Origin: Certhia americana
Lineage: Eukaryota > Chordata > Aves > Passeriformes > Certhiidae
Direction of reading: 5' to 3'
Assembly (NCBI GenBank): GCA_018697195.1
Contig: CM031869.1
Coordinates: forward strand, 16,153,203 to 16,217,202
Length of the DNA: 64,000 nt
The position numbers and the translations under genes are program-made. The notes below the pieces were generated by a model that was not told the DNA's origin, ran no database searches, and was given only the letters and a program-made list of their open reading frames with translations. This document shows positions 49,501 through 61,205 of this stretch, piece after piece (within the stretch, counting starts at the first letter, position 1; each line of letters opens with the position of its first letter).

Positions 49501-52500
49501 TGGTGGGGAGAAAAAATTGCAGCATTGGATGTACAATGTAAATAACAGGACAAAATATAGCCCCACTAATGGCATCTCCTATAGCTGTGGGGCTCAAGCT
49601 GTGGAAGGAGCCTCCTGCATCAAAGTCCCTTTTCCAGAGCAGGAGGAAAGCAGAGATGATGTGGGATGAGGCTGGGCACTGAGAAAGCACTGACTAAACT
49701 GCACAGTCTCAGTCTGGTTTGGGGTTTGTGTTTGGTTTATCATTTCACCCAAAAAAAGCATACTGGTAACAACTGAGTGGTTTAGTTTCTCTGTTGCTGT
49801 AGACACCGTTGTCAAGTCGCAGAGTTTGCTGTAAATAAGCATAAAACAGCATTTCTTCTCACAGAATGTCAGTTTTCTCCCTCCTCTTTCTAGCCTGTAT
49901 TTCAGGTATTTATTTTGGAAAATCTAGAAGATAAGTTATGCAATGGTCTGGCTCTGCAGTCACCTGAAAGGCTGAAATGGGGCAGTACTGCTGCTGGGAT
50001 GGCATTTGGCTCCAGGTCACTGCTGCTGCTGAGCAACTACCTTGCCTTGCCTGTTCTCCTCTCTGCAGGTAGTCTTTGGCAAGAACCCCACCCTCACCTC
50101 TCCTTGTAGCACAAGTGGGTGTTGCCTCTGTTTGAAGCTGCCAGGAGGCCAATGCACACCCACAGAAAATAAATGTGCTATGATCTGATTGATTCATCTG
50201 CATTTTCTAGAAGCCCAGCAATTCATTCTGCTCTTGGGAGGCAGAACCAAAGCAGCAAGCAGGTTGTAAAGCCAGATCAGAGTTGATAAGGTATTCCTCC
50301 CTCTGTGCCCCTGTGCTAACACACAGAGCAGCCTGTTAAGGAATCATCTTCCCCAGGATCCCCGGCCCCAGCGAGGATCAGCCCCGGCTGCACTGCGGCA
50401 GAGCCGACTCCGGTGGAGACAGAGCAGGAACCCCGAGGTGCTGGGACCAGAGGGGGCAGCAGGGCTGGGACGGCGGTGGGGACTACTGCCGCCCTCCCAC
50501 GGGACTGTGACCTGCTGCTCAGGGCTGGCAAGTATTGCTCTCACCTTACCTTTTGCAGATTGCTTTGACACTCGTTCTTAGTGCACCTCTTCCCATCACC
50601 TGAAGAGCTTGGTGGCCCTAAATGTGACAGCGCTGTGCTGGTGGCTGGTGGTGTCTGTGTGGGCTGCCCAGAGGTGAGCATTGGCCACCGGGTAGCAGGG
50701 TCATCTTTGAGCTGGTGGCTGCATGCGACTGTGAGGCTTGTGGGGAGACTGAGGCAGCTGGGCATTCTGATCCAGGGTTTGGGAAATGGTGCCCACAAGT
50801 GCTGGTGGGTGCCTGAGGTTCCCATGGTAGCTCAGGCACCACAGTGGGTTCTCAGTCCTGGCATGTGGGTAATGTAACCAGTAAGGTGGGCGAGAGAGCG
50901 AGAGCTGCTCTTGCCACTGCTTCGGTCTCCTGCCTTCCCGAGCAGGCTGCACCCCCTCTCCCTGTTCACACTCTGTTTTTGTCTCAATTTCTCACTTTTG
51001 AGACTGTATTAAATTTCTCCCGGACCTCATGGAGCTCAGGAGGGAATTCAGATGCTGTACGTAAAAGCTGCAGCATCCAAGCAACATTCCTACTGGGAGG
51101 GTTTGTGTCACAACGGCTCAGCAGCTCACTGATACATCCCTTGGGCATGCAGCAGGTACATGTGCAAACCCGGTGCAGCAGAGAAGGTGTGGAGGAGGAG
51201 GAGGCTGCTGCTGTGGCAAGCTCCTTGAGCCACTTGTAAAATTGGCTGTGTTTAAGGGTCTCTGTGTATGGCTTTCGATGGATTTTTCCTCTATCTAGGG
51301 CAGAAGAAGTAAGTTGAATCTATAGTCTCTTCTACAAACCTTTCTGTTTCAGTCAAGTGGAATCAGTGTGGCTCTTTTATAATCCTGAATTGTGTCCTTC
51401 ATGTGCATCTTGCAGTTCTGAACTGCTTGTATGTCCAAACTGATAAGTAAAAACCAGAAATATTGCATCCATTTTTGAGATAAAATTCGACCTTGGGGCA
51501 AGGCAGAATGGCTCCCTCAAGCCTCGAGGATCCAGATGAAGTTTCTCAGAGCTGGTGGCTGTGTCCGCCTCCTGCCAGCACCGATGGGAGCAAGGCAGCA
51601 GCACAGATTGCTGGCCAGTGCCACCAGCTTATTCCTTCTCATATCCTGAATTGCCCCGTGCTGCAGGGACGCGCTGCCGATGGCACTGGGCACCCCTGGG
51701 GCAGGGCTGGCCTGGCCCTGAGCTGCCTTTGGAGTTAGGAGCAGACATCTGCATCTTTGAAGAACCGAAATTATGCAGCCCAGAGTAAGAAAATGTAACA
51801 ATTTTCCAGATTCTTCCCCCTCCCTTCCAAAAGGGATGCCTTGAGTTTAAAACAAAGCAGTCCAAAAGACTAATGAATATGGCAGCCCTTGCTCTTTTGC
51901 AAGTTTAAACACCTCATCTTTCCTCAAAGAACAGCTCTAAATCATTTTATTTGCAAGCCCTAAGCAGGAATTTGTATTCATGGTAAGACACTTATTGAGT
52001 TAATTCATTTAAGATTGGGGCATAATTTCTAATAGTGGAGGAGTCCCTAGGCCCAGTGCAATTGTCTCCCTGATAAGGCATTAATATTTAAAGTGGTTAT
52101 AATACTCTGTCAATTGACCTATGTCTTTTAGGAAGTATGTAAGCAGTTGTTGATGGTCACTTGTGTGAAGGATTAGCTTAAATAAAACTGGTACTTGGTG
52201 GACCAGTGCCTGCCCCCGCCCCGGCAGGGAGGGGCCCGGGGTCTTGGGCAGTGGATCCGAATGGATTGTGGAGAATGTGGAGGGAAATAAGGCAGTGCAC
52301 ATCTGGAAGATGCTGCTGCTGCTGTTCTGCAGTCCCGGGCTCAGACAGCAGCAGGGGGAACGCTGTAGTGCCTTCGTGTGGCTGCCAGTGCTGCTGCCAT
52401 CAGCATTTCTTGGAGAGGTGTGAGCCTGGTACGATCTGACCGATGAGGAGCTTTTGGTACATGTTCTGCAGGAGGCTTGTTCATCTTGCCAGATAGTCTG

Positions 52501-54909
52501 CTACTGATCAGACAAGTAACTTGACCTCTGAGTACCTTAATTTCTCTGTTCTAAGAAGTGGGGAACATTTATGCTATTTCTTGAGTGATTGAAAATGAGG
52601 ACAATTCTGATTTTTTTTTTTTTTAAATCTTGCTTGTTTTACTACTGCATTAAATTCCACATTGCACTAAGTGACATAATGCTGAATGGCCTTTAAAACC
52701 AAGGTAATGTGGAAACAAATCCAGATGAAATACCTTTGTGCTATTGTAGATATTGAATATTTATTGAGGAAAACTGAACGTTGGTGTGGAAGGATTTGCA
52801 GCTGCAATGCAGCTTTGCCTGTGCTGCCTGCAAGAGCAAAATAAGTGTGTTGGGTAAATGTGGGCTGTGGAGGTGCTCAGGACAGTATGTGGCTGGTTTT
52901 CCCCCAAAACTTCCTGCAATGAGGAGTGTTTCACTGCCCTGCAGAAATGCAGACTAATAGATGTGTAAGATGAATGATTGTGTCTGAACTGTGCTCCTCG
53001 AGGCCTCATCTCCTATTTTTTTCTTTATGCGTTCATCTACCAGCATATTGTCAAACCTTCAATTAATGTGTCCTGGCAGCTCCTTTCACCCTCACTCCCT
53101 CCCTTCAGCACCCCACCCCCCCGGCTCCTTTCCTGTCCTGAGCAGGTGCTGAGCCAGAGTGGAGACACAATAAAGCAATCCTGTCCATCACTGCTCTCCG
53201 GCTGGGAGAGGTCAGTGAGTCCCTGCTGCTTCTCCCCTGCAGGGGTGGCCCGGGGCACATAGTGACTGCTTGACAAAAGGGATTGAGTGTTGAACTCCCC
53301 CAGCTGTGCCTGCCAGGATGGGGCTGCAGGGGAAACCAGTTCCCTTCTTCCCATCAGAGATGACCAAGGAAAGTAATCCCAAATACCAGGGGAGTTGCAC
53401 AGTTTATTTGACATTTACCTGTTACCTGGAAGCTTGGAAGAAAAATTTCCACATGTTCACTGAGGATTTTGTGGCCATGAGTTTGCTGTAGTCGCTTGGT
53501 GTATTGACTATGCCCTTGATGTCTAAACAGTGCTTAAGGCTACATTTTTCTGTTAAAATGAAACCCTATACTGGACAGAGAAACATGAAGACACAACCTT
53601 ATTATAATTTCTTCCCAGTACTGATAATCTCTGATGAAAGTTCCTGCCCTATAACAGCAGAATTGCCGTTGTATTAACTGATACATTGATCAGTGAAGAC
53701 AGGCTGTGGTTATATTGAGCTCTGGGCACTGGTGCCACCTTTTTCTTCCCCAGGGGTACTTACAGATTTCCATTTCACTGCCTCCCAGTCTTCCATATAT
53801 TTATTATCTTTATAGCCATCCTGTGCAAAACATGGCCTATTCATCAAGGATGCTCATAAGATATTCCTCAGTTGAAGTTCAAGAAGTCTCATACTTTAAC
53901 TGAAGTCTAGTTTGTAAAATTAAATTCTTTCTACAAGTTTTTTAAACAAGCTGGACCAATCTTCCTTCTTTTCAATCAAAATTGTGGTCTAACATTGCTG
54001 TAAGCAGGTAAATGATTCTCTCTCTGGTCCTGCATCCTCAAATTAGTGAAGAGCCATTGAGAGCATCTAGAAATATCTGAGTACCATTGCAGAGAATGGG
54101 CTAGAAGAGCAAAGCCTTGTTGGAAATTCAGATGTGGTATTAGAGTGTATTGTGTTTTGAAAAAAAACCATCCTTTCTCCAGGGGATGCCCTTCATTCAT
54201 AGTACTTGAATGTTTGGGTGTTTTACTGATTCTGTGTGGGCAGTGTTGTTATTTCCTGGTGCTTGGCTTGTCCCATGGCACAACACCAGAGCTGTGCATC
54301 TGGCTGAGGAGGCAAAGTGTCCTCTGGGCTGTGGGGAGCTACTAGAGGCAGGATCTAACCCAAGCAGAAAACTCGTGATGTTTGGGTTATTCTGGTGCAG
54401 CCACATTGCAGCTGAGGCCCTAAATGCAATGTGTGATGAGAGAGGTGCTAGGTCCGAAAAAAAGGTGTGTGACTGGAGCAGCACTTCCAGCAGGGAGCTG
54501 GAGATCAGAATGGAGCAGAGCACAGCTCAAAGGTGCCACTGTGGCACCTGCTCCAAGGCCAGCAAAAGCCAGAGTTGGGCCAGCAGCCAAACTAGGTTCT
54601 ACTCCCAGAAAAATCAACAAAATCCCTTTAAAGTGCAATGACTTCATGCTGTGCTGCACACTTGAGCGGCTTGCCTGCATTGCTGTTAATAGCAGCGGTT
54701 TATCCCAGGTACAATCGATGGAGTACAGCAATTCTGTGAGGCTGGGCAGGGGAACCTGGGGCTAAAAAGAGGCTAAAACTGCAACTGTGGGAAGAATCTC
54801 TCTTTGCCTCAGAGTCTGACAGCTGTGGGAACTACCTACACATTTTACTATTTAATCGATCCCTTCCCATGGTGCCATTCTCAACATCTGCTCATTGCCA
54901 TCCTGTACT

Positions 54910-57303
54910 TGTTGGGGAAGATGAAAGCTTAACAGGGAAGTTTTACAAATGTGAATGCTTAGCAGAAGGTTCTCTAAAAATGAAAGCAAGTTTTGATATA
55001 GAAGAACAAAAGAAGTCTGAAAATAAAGATTGCTGAGCTAGTTGTTACTGGACAAAGGTTGAAATGAGTTGGAAAGAGATTTTTTGGCTAAAAGCAAAGG
55101 ATAAGTTGACTACAAACAAAAACATGTTCTTATCAAGTAAAGATAAATCTCAAAAAAAGCATAGGCAAATGGAAAACATGTTTTTACCAAGTAAAAAGAA
55201 TTTACCACTGCAGAAAAACAGAAAAACAAATTTTAAATTTAAAATATAACATACTAACTCATGAATTTGGTGAGTTGCTACCATAATATGGTAATATTAG
55301 TAGTTATGATAGGCTATAGGTAATGGTATAAAATATGACTGTCACCGTTTCCGTTTGAAACTGGACAGAAATGTCAATTATGTGTAGTGGTTTAGGTTTG
55401 CCAATTCGAGATTTCCTAGCCAATGCACCAATTAATGTGGTAGGTTTATTTTTTGCAGTGAGATGGGATTAGGAAAAAGGAAAACATGTTTAAACTTGAA
55501 AGAGTATAAAGGAAACTTTATTAACAGAGTTAAAAGGAACATAATAAGAAAAATCAGAATAAAACTTTTACAACACCTTTTCTCTCCCTCTTTACAATAT
55601 TCTTTCCTACTGACAATGTAGAGACAAAAACTTGGGACTTTTAGTCAGTTTACTACCTCTGAAATAGTTTCTTCAGTTCACTTAGGGAGAAAAGAGTTTT
55701 TCTTGCCATACTACAGAGATGTCTTTACAGGAAAATAGTTCTCTCGTGGCTTTAATGTCACAAAGCAAATCTGCCACCTGGGATATAAGAAAAAATCTGT
55801 TTGCAGTGTGGAAGTCCTTCTTATGTCTTGCAGTTTTTCTCACAGCTGCTTTCATAGGCCATTTCAATTTATTGGGGTGCTCTTTTAAGGATGAGCTGTT
55901 CTAGTATAGAGCAAAAGTTCTTCTTGTCCATCTCTGGGACTAGAGGTCTTCCACTACTATCCCCAGGGCAAAGTTTCTCACTTCTTTATGTTCAAGTTTC
56001 TCACTACATCTACAGCAACATGCATCTGCTTCAATTACTGGTGCCTCAGCTCACAGCTGTACTAGAATGCTACATCCCCCCAGTGCATCGCTATGAGTTA
56101 CAAGGAAACAAAAACAAAGTCAAATATATCTTTACTATAGTTTTACAGGATTTTAAGTCAAGCTTAAAACATCTCTTCAATCCCTCCTATCTAGAATTAA
56201 CTCTTTCTTTACTGACCTCAGAGTCCCATGTTATTATCTCTACATGTTCACCTTTTTTTTCCCCTTTTCCTAATTTAGGAGAGAAATGGTATTGGTGAAG
56301 TCATTTGTTCTCAAGCTTTACCATTAACTGAAACAGTTCTATAAAGTCTTTCAAAGCTGAAAAGCTGATCTGGTCTAAGTTCTGTTTCGGGAACATGGCT
56401 CGCCATGCTTCCCTGCTGGACACATGGTCCCCACCGGCATCGCACGAGCCAGCCCAACTCTGCTGGAGTGATGAAAAACAGGGAAAAAAAATATCGTCAA
56501 CCTTTTTATCCTTCTGTCCATAGTAAAACTGGATTAAAGTGGCTGAGCATACAGAGTTCATTGCCAGCCATGCCAAGGTGTCTGTGTGGGATCGCCCTGG
56601 CCCCTCCAATCCCGGCCATGTGGCCACTCCTGGTCTGCAGTGGCAGGGGCTGCAGGGCTGCTCCTGGCTCCTGGGCCACTTTCTTTTAAGCTGCTCCCAA
56701 TGCTAACACAATCTCTGTCTGGCACAGTCTGGCAGGCTCTGTTAATAAAGAGCTTGTCTCTGCTGCGACCACGCTTCCTTCGATGTGTAGCTGCGTCGTC
56801 CTCAGTTTTACTACCCCTGATAGTACCACCACCACCCCTCCGGAGACAGAAAAACCTTGGCCAGGCCCCGGAACCAGCCCGGACCCGGCCATGAGGGCTG
56901 AGCCGGGCCAGTCCCGGCCCCGGCCCGCCACCACCAAGGCCGGAAATGAAGAGAGCTATGCCCGGGGGTGTTTTTTGGTCTTGTGACATGTATTTACAAA
57001 AGACATATCCACTCTTTTCACTGGTCTAATCAGGCATCAGTATTACAAAATTGTCCAATTAGAGCCAACCCAGGACAATGATGCTGATTAGTTGTTATGT
57101 ATTAAGATGCCCAGCAAAGAAAAATACATAATGCATTGTAACCAGAACAAAAGTAGCTTCAGGCATACCTTTAGGCTGTAGCTGGCAGCTTAGAGGCAGG
57201 GCTCTGCACCCCTGCCCCAAGATTGCTGTAACTTCTATGCAATAAACAGCATTTTTGGAGAGCTGCCTGAAGTCCCACATCTCTCATCTCACGTTCTTGC
57301 ACA
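54910..57303 (+). mobile_element. Solo LTR split by a second LTR (outer element)
   Basis: Left part 54910-55382 begins TGTTGGGGAAGATGAAAG and carries a TATA-like GGTATAAAATATG near 55325. Right part 57084-57303 continues with CTATGCAATAAACAGC (polyadenylation signal about 57240) and ends CACGTTCTTGCACA. The exact 4-bp flanks tact (54906-54909 and 57304-57307) fit a gammaretrovirus-like (ERV1) duplication. Without the inner insertion the LTR would be about 0.69 kb in + orientation. Left and right parts join logically only after the inner element (55383-57077) and one copy of its duplication are removed. Confidence 0.75.
55383..57077 (-). mobile_element. Long solo LTR, copy 2 (inner, nested element)
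   Basis: On the - strand it runs TGTCCTGGGTTGGC...CCACTACA. It is the same family as 41-1445, sharing both edges, the TTTATT near the left end (55517-55522) and internal blocks. Its middle is GC-rich (56560-56960) and gives chance open frames on both strands. Flanks attatg (55377-55382) and atgatg (57078-57083) agree at 5 of 6 bases, marking it as the younger insertion into the outer LTR. Confidence 0.8.
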
Positions 57304-57556
57304 TACTGACAGGAGAGGAGCTAGAATTTGTCAAGGACTTCAAGACTTGAGTTGTCACCAGGGTCTTTTATGTGGTAAGCCATAGAACATGCTGAAAAAT
57401 GATACTAGCCAGGAAAAAGGGCAGGAGCCACTGCATATTAGGTATGTTAATATTACTCTGTGATGGTTCTGACTGTGCAGCATTTCTTTTCCCTGCCTCC
57501 TTCCTTTCTTAAACAAAGAAAGGAAAACAAAACTATCTTTCTTTTCTTCTTTGCAG

Positions 57557-57645
57557 ACAAGCAGAGCAAATACTGAAACATCTCCAGACATGTTCTGCAG
57601 ATATTTTTCCTTCTTCGGTCTGTGTCTTTTCCTTCCAACCCAAAG
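57557..57645 (+). CDS. GABRP: GABRP signal-peptide exon with 5' UTR
   Basis: The acceptor TTCTTTGCAG ends at 57556. The first ATG is at 57590-57592, so 57557-57589 is 5' untranslated. The coding part gives MFCRYFSFFGLCLFLPTQ plus two bases of an arginine codon, then a consensus donor G|GTAAGT. The product is a short basic start followed by a hydrophobic core, a signal peptide as required for a Cys-loop receptor subunit. Phase 2 at the donor joins exactly to the next exon, which begins with the single base needed. In human GABRP the signal peptide and start of the mature chain are likewise encoded by the exon before SLPGFENLT. The residues themselves are poorly conserved, so this exon rests on position, splice sites and phase. 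Confidence 0.75.
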
Positions 57646-58961
57646 GTAAGTGGAGGGTTTGTTTTGTTTTAAAGGGAACATAGTTTCATATAACTAATGT
57701 TGGTCAAAAAGAAATTAGGCTTCCAGTTATCCAGCCCATCAAAAGGAATCAGGGTGGAGTCAGGGATGTGGTATAGAAGAGAGCAATCTGCATACGTTCC
57801 TAAACCACATTATGTCCATTAATAGTGCAACCCCTAATTTCCTGTTTAGAACTACCACAGATTGTAGTTTTTTACCAGAAATGCCTCCCACAAGGCACCT
57901 GGGAGCTCTGTTATTATCATCCTTGGACTTACAAGTCCCAAATTTGTTGAAGTATTTATGTTTGTACTGTGCAAAACCTGGTTCTGCTGTAAGGTCCTGT
58001 TTAGTCTAAATCCTGCAGCTCCAAGGCCCTATTAACCCAGCTGTGAAGGAAACAGAAGAAAAACCCTTGGTGAGAGCTGAGCAACTCCATGGCTGTTTCC
58101 TGCCCGGAGCAGGGTCCTGGCACTTTGAGCAGCAAAGGCTCTGCCTCCCACCTCCTCCTGCCACAAATCTTAACCCTTCACTCAGTCACACTTTTCTCAG
58201 GTGAGGGTGTGCCACCCTGCACCATAACACATTTTAAAGTCCAAACCCCGTCCCTCCCACTGTCTGAGAGTGGATGCAGATCTGTCAGCCTCATAACACA
58301 GCTCCTGCTTTCAATGTCCAGCCACAAAATGTAAATTTTGACGTTGTAATTTAGAGTTGGCCCCTCAGTATGCCCAGCAGCTGGCGCAGCACTACCCACA
58401 GAGCTGAGGGAAGTGCAAAGTCCTCTACCTTCCCCCTCCAGTATTACTACTGACAGCAGCTGTAGGAGCTGACACTCATGTTATCAGAAGAAAGCTTATT
58501 TAGGGTACTTGAGATTAGAGAGGAGGAGCTGTTTGGCTGTAAGATTTGTCTCAGGTTGTCATAAATGGGAGGAAAAAACAAATGGATATTATATAGACTG
58601 TACAAGAAGGAGTAGGAAGGGGAGATTTTTTTTTTGTTGTTGTTGTTGTTCAGGCATGTGATCTACAGACCTTGCTTGTTTTTTTCTGTGATATTTTAAG
58701 AACATTCTTAAGATACTGTGTGTGTAACCTGTAGCTATCAGCTGAGGCAATTTGCCATTTTCCCACCTCTTGAAAGTGCTATTTATTCAGCCAAGACAAG
58801 CAATGTGAGCAAATGCTTGTGATTTCAATTATCTACTTGGTTTTAATCACTATTTTTTACATTTTGTTTGTTTGCTTGTTTGAGCACAAACTGGAAGCAG
58901 CTGCAGCTGCACACCAGATGTGCCAAGCCCAGCATGTAACAGTTGATGTTTGTGTCCCCAG
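57646..58961 (+). other. GABRP: GABRP intron
   Basis: Bounded by GTAAGT and GTCCCCAG, phase 2. It includes a (TTG)n-like tract at about 58626-58650. No other element was recognised. Confidence 0.75.
58626..58650 (+). repeat. Poly(T) and (TTG)n microsatellite
   Basis: A run of T followed by about five TTG units in a GABRP intron. No functional association is apparent. Confidence 0.9.
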
Positions 58962-59071
58962 GAGCTCTCTGGGCCATGGATCCATCTTGCATGGCAGGGG
59001 CACAACATCCCTCCCTGGATTTGAGAACCTTACCATGGGGTATAACAAATACCTCCGTCCCTACTTTGGTG
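58962..59071 (+). CDS. GABRP: GABRP coding exon (mature N terminus)
   Basis: A 110-bp exon between TGTCCCCAG and GTATGT. It completes the arginine codon, then encodes 36 residues ending in SLPGFENLTMGYNKYLRPYF plus G, and ends one base into the next glycine codon. SLPGFENLT and the YNK-LRP motif are the start of the extracellular ligand-binding domain and match the pi subunit of the GABA-A receptor. NLT is a likely N-glycosylation site. The residues before SLPG diverge from human, as expected for the flexible N terminus. GABRP forms chloride channels with other GABA-A subunits at the cell surface. Confidence 0.95.
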
Positions 59072-61137
59072 GTATGTTGGCTCCACACAAGGGAGCATTT
59101 AAAATCAGTCTGTAAGGCTCATGTGGAGGGGAGAAAAGGCTTTAAGCTTGTTTTAGGATGCTGCAGTTTCAAAGGTTGTGTTTCTTTTAAATTAGTTAGT
59201 GTCCCAGGCTACTTTCCTTTCTGTGCATCCACTGTTGTCTAGAATAGCTGGTACAAATATATGTGGGGCTTGGGAACATGTCCAGATATGAGGTGAAGAG
59301 CAGGGAATATAAAAATTTAACATCTCTATGAAAGACCTAATTAATAACTAAATTCTGCTCTAACTGTACAGGCTTTTGTTTAAAGCCTGACCTTTGTGAT
59401 TTTCTGTTTTACTTTTGGTCATATACAATAGCTGTTATAGCTATTTATGCAGCTATAGAGGAACAAAGCCATTCTTCTCACCAGGATATTGACTTTTGAC
59501 ACATGCTTTCACCTCACACTGTGACACTAACGTGTTTCAAACCCTGGTGAAACTCTGGGGAGTCGGGAGGAGGCAGGAATTTAGGAACTTACCTAAGGCT
59601 ATTGAGCAATTTAGGTGTCAGGTCTCCCACCTTCTAGGTGAGTGCTGTCAACACACGGAGGAAAGGGTTTCTCAGAATGACATTCAGAACCTGAAAAGTA
59701 TCATTTAAAGTTTAAGAAACAGCAATGACCATTTTTATTTCTATTAATTTTGATTTTGTGTCTGAACCATTAATGAAACCCTTTGAAAAATTTCCCATCA
59801 GCTGTCACAAGGCATGGATATTTTCCATTGTAGACTGACCTGTTGATACTGGCAGCCTGAGATGCTTCCTTTTTCTGGATGTGGTAAATATCTGAGACAG
59901 TACAGAATTTACTGTTATGCCTAGAGTGGCTGATCTGATGCAGGACTAGAAAAGCCCCTCTAAATCCTGTGACACTAGTGAGCAGATGCTTCTTTATGAC
60001 ATAATAGAGATTCACTACATCTATAGCAAACTTTAAACAAAACTGGCCAGGACTGTGGTGTAGCCTCTCCCGGAGGCTGAGTCCTCACAGTTGTATCCTG
60101 TGGTCAGTAAATGCAGTGGGCTTGAGTCTGACTAGACAGATGTGAACAGCTGCTTTAAAAAATACACATACTCTGCAAATGAAATATATTTATGAATAGT
60201 TTAAAACAAACAATCAAAGCCAAAACCACTTGGAATGAGTTTTGGAAATTGTGTTCATTGGTCATTCCTCACTGTGATTTAGATGATGAAGAGGTGTTTC
60301 AGCAGTTCCACGAGGAAAGGCACCGCTATGTTGTCACCCAGGCAGTGAGGGCTGTGCTGGAAAGCGCCGAGCCGTGCTCGGAGCCCCGCGTTCCCCCGGC
60401 ATCGGAGAAGCCCAGCCGGGCGCGGGGTGTCTGTGTCCCCCTATCCCCGTGTCCCTTCTGTCCCCCTATCCCCGTGTCCCTNNNNNNNNNNCCTCCTGTC
60501 GCCGTTTCCCCGTGTCCCGTGTCCCTGTTCCGGGCGGTGCTGCCCTCTCGCGGTGGCTCCCAGCGCTCGCGGCTCGGGGCTGGCTCTCGCTTCGCGGATC
60601 CCACTCGGGTGGATGCTGGAACGACGCAGTGGCCGCTGCTCCCCCGCATTTCAGGAGTCCCTGTTCTCGGGAATCAGGAACCTTCCCTCCTCTTGGTGGC
60701 TCCTCTCCAGGAACTGGGGCTGCCCAGCGCTCCCTGAGCTGTGGGAAGTGGTCTGTGCAGAGTTTCCTGGCCTGGCAGCTGTGTGCCTGGTGTGGGCTGG
60801 GATCAAGAGACAAAATGGCCCTGGCCGCCTGTCCAACGGTAGATGCCACTGAAATGCTGCTGATCTAAACTGCTGAGCTTTGCAGCCAGTGCTACTGGGT
60901 ATTTGCCACCTGCTACCATTTCCAAACACACAACTCCAGCTCCCTAACAGTGACACATGCATTTTGGACTGTGTCATTTGTGAGCCTAATGCTCTGAAAC
61001 TGTGTCTGGGCCTCTGCAGTTTTAGTGACAGCAAGTGAGGTTGAGATCATTACCCACCCTGCACAGCATCCTGAGTGGCTTTACTGTGCCCTTCACACTT
61101 CCCTTCTCTCTGCTGAGGCATTTCTTTCCCTCTGCAG
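59072..61137 (+). other. GABRP: GABRP intron with assembly gap
   Basis: Bounded by GTATGT and CTCTGCAG, phase 1. It contains a CpG-containing GC-rich patch at about 60350-60720 with a ten-base N gap inside a tandem repeat. No exon was recognised. Confidence 0.9.
60430..60530 (+). repeat. C-rich tandem repeat around an assembly gap
   Basis: A unit of about 25 bases, TCTGTCCCCCTATCCCCGTG plus TCCCT, is repeated immediately before ten N at 60482-60491, and CCGTGTCCC pieces continue after it. The gap is probably a collapsed or unsequenced array, so its true length is unknown. Confidence 0.85.
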
Positions 61138-61205
61138 GAGAGCCTGTACAAATTGCAATGAGTCTGGACATTTCAAGTATTTCTAGTATATCTGAGAGTG
61201 ACATG
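61138..61205 (+). CDS. GABRP: GABRP coding exon
   Basis: A 68-bp exon between CTCTGCAG and GTAAGT, the usual length of this exon in GABA-A receptor subunit genes. It completes a glycine codon and encodes EPVQIAMSLDISSISSISES plus DM. It is part of the inner beta-sheet of the extracellular domain (EPV-I---LDI-SIS-IS), which is shared by GABA-A subunits and here closest to the pi subunit. Confidence 0.97.

Larger units (their letters stand above)
37214..54905 (+). other. Distal KCNIP1 3' UTR and/or intergenic interval
   Basis: No coding exon is supported. It contains possible distal polyadenylation sites (38142, 40057, 40764, 41411), a G/T-rich tract at 41939-42120, an LTR at about 42758-43560, and GC-richer patches around 50.3-50.6, 51.6 and 52.2-52.4 kb. 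Open frames up to about 185 codons (for example 46029-46586 on the - strand, 39297-39839 on the - strand) have no recognised domain and no codon or motif support. Confidence 0.8.

Noticed and set aside
56558..56989. 143-codon frame on the - strand and overlapping + strand frames
   Set aside because: They fall in the GC-rich middle of the nested LTR, with proline/glycine-rich composition on both strands.
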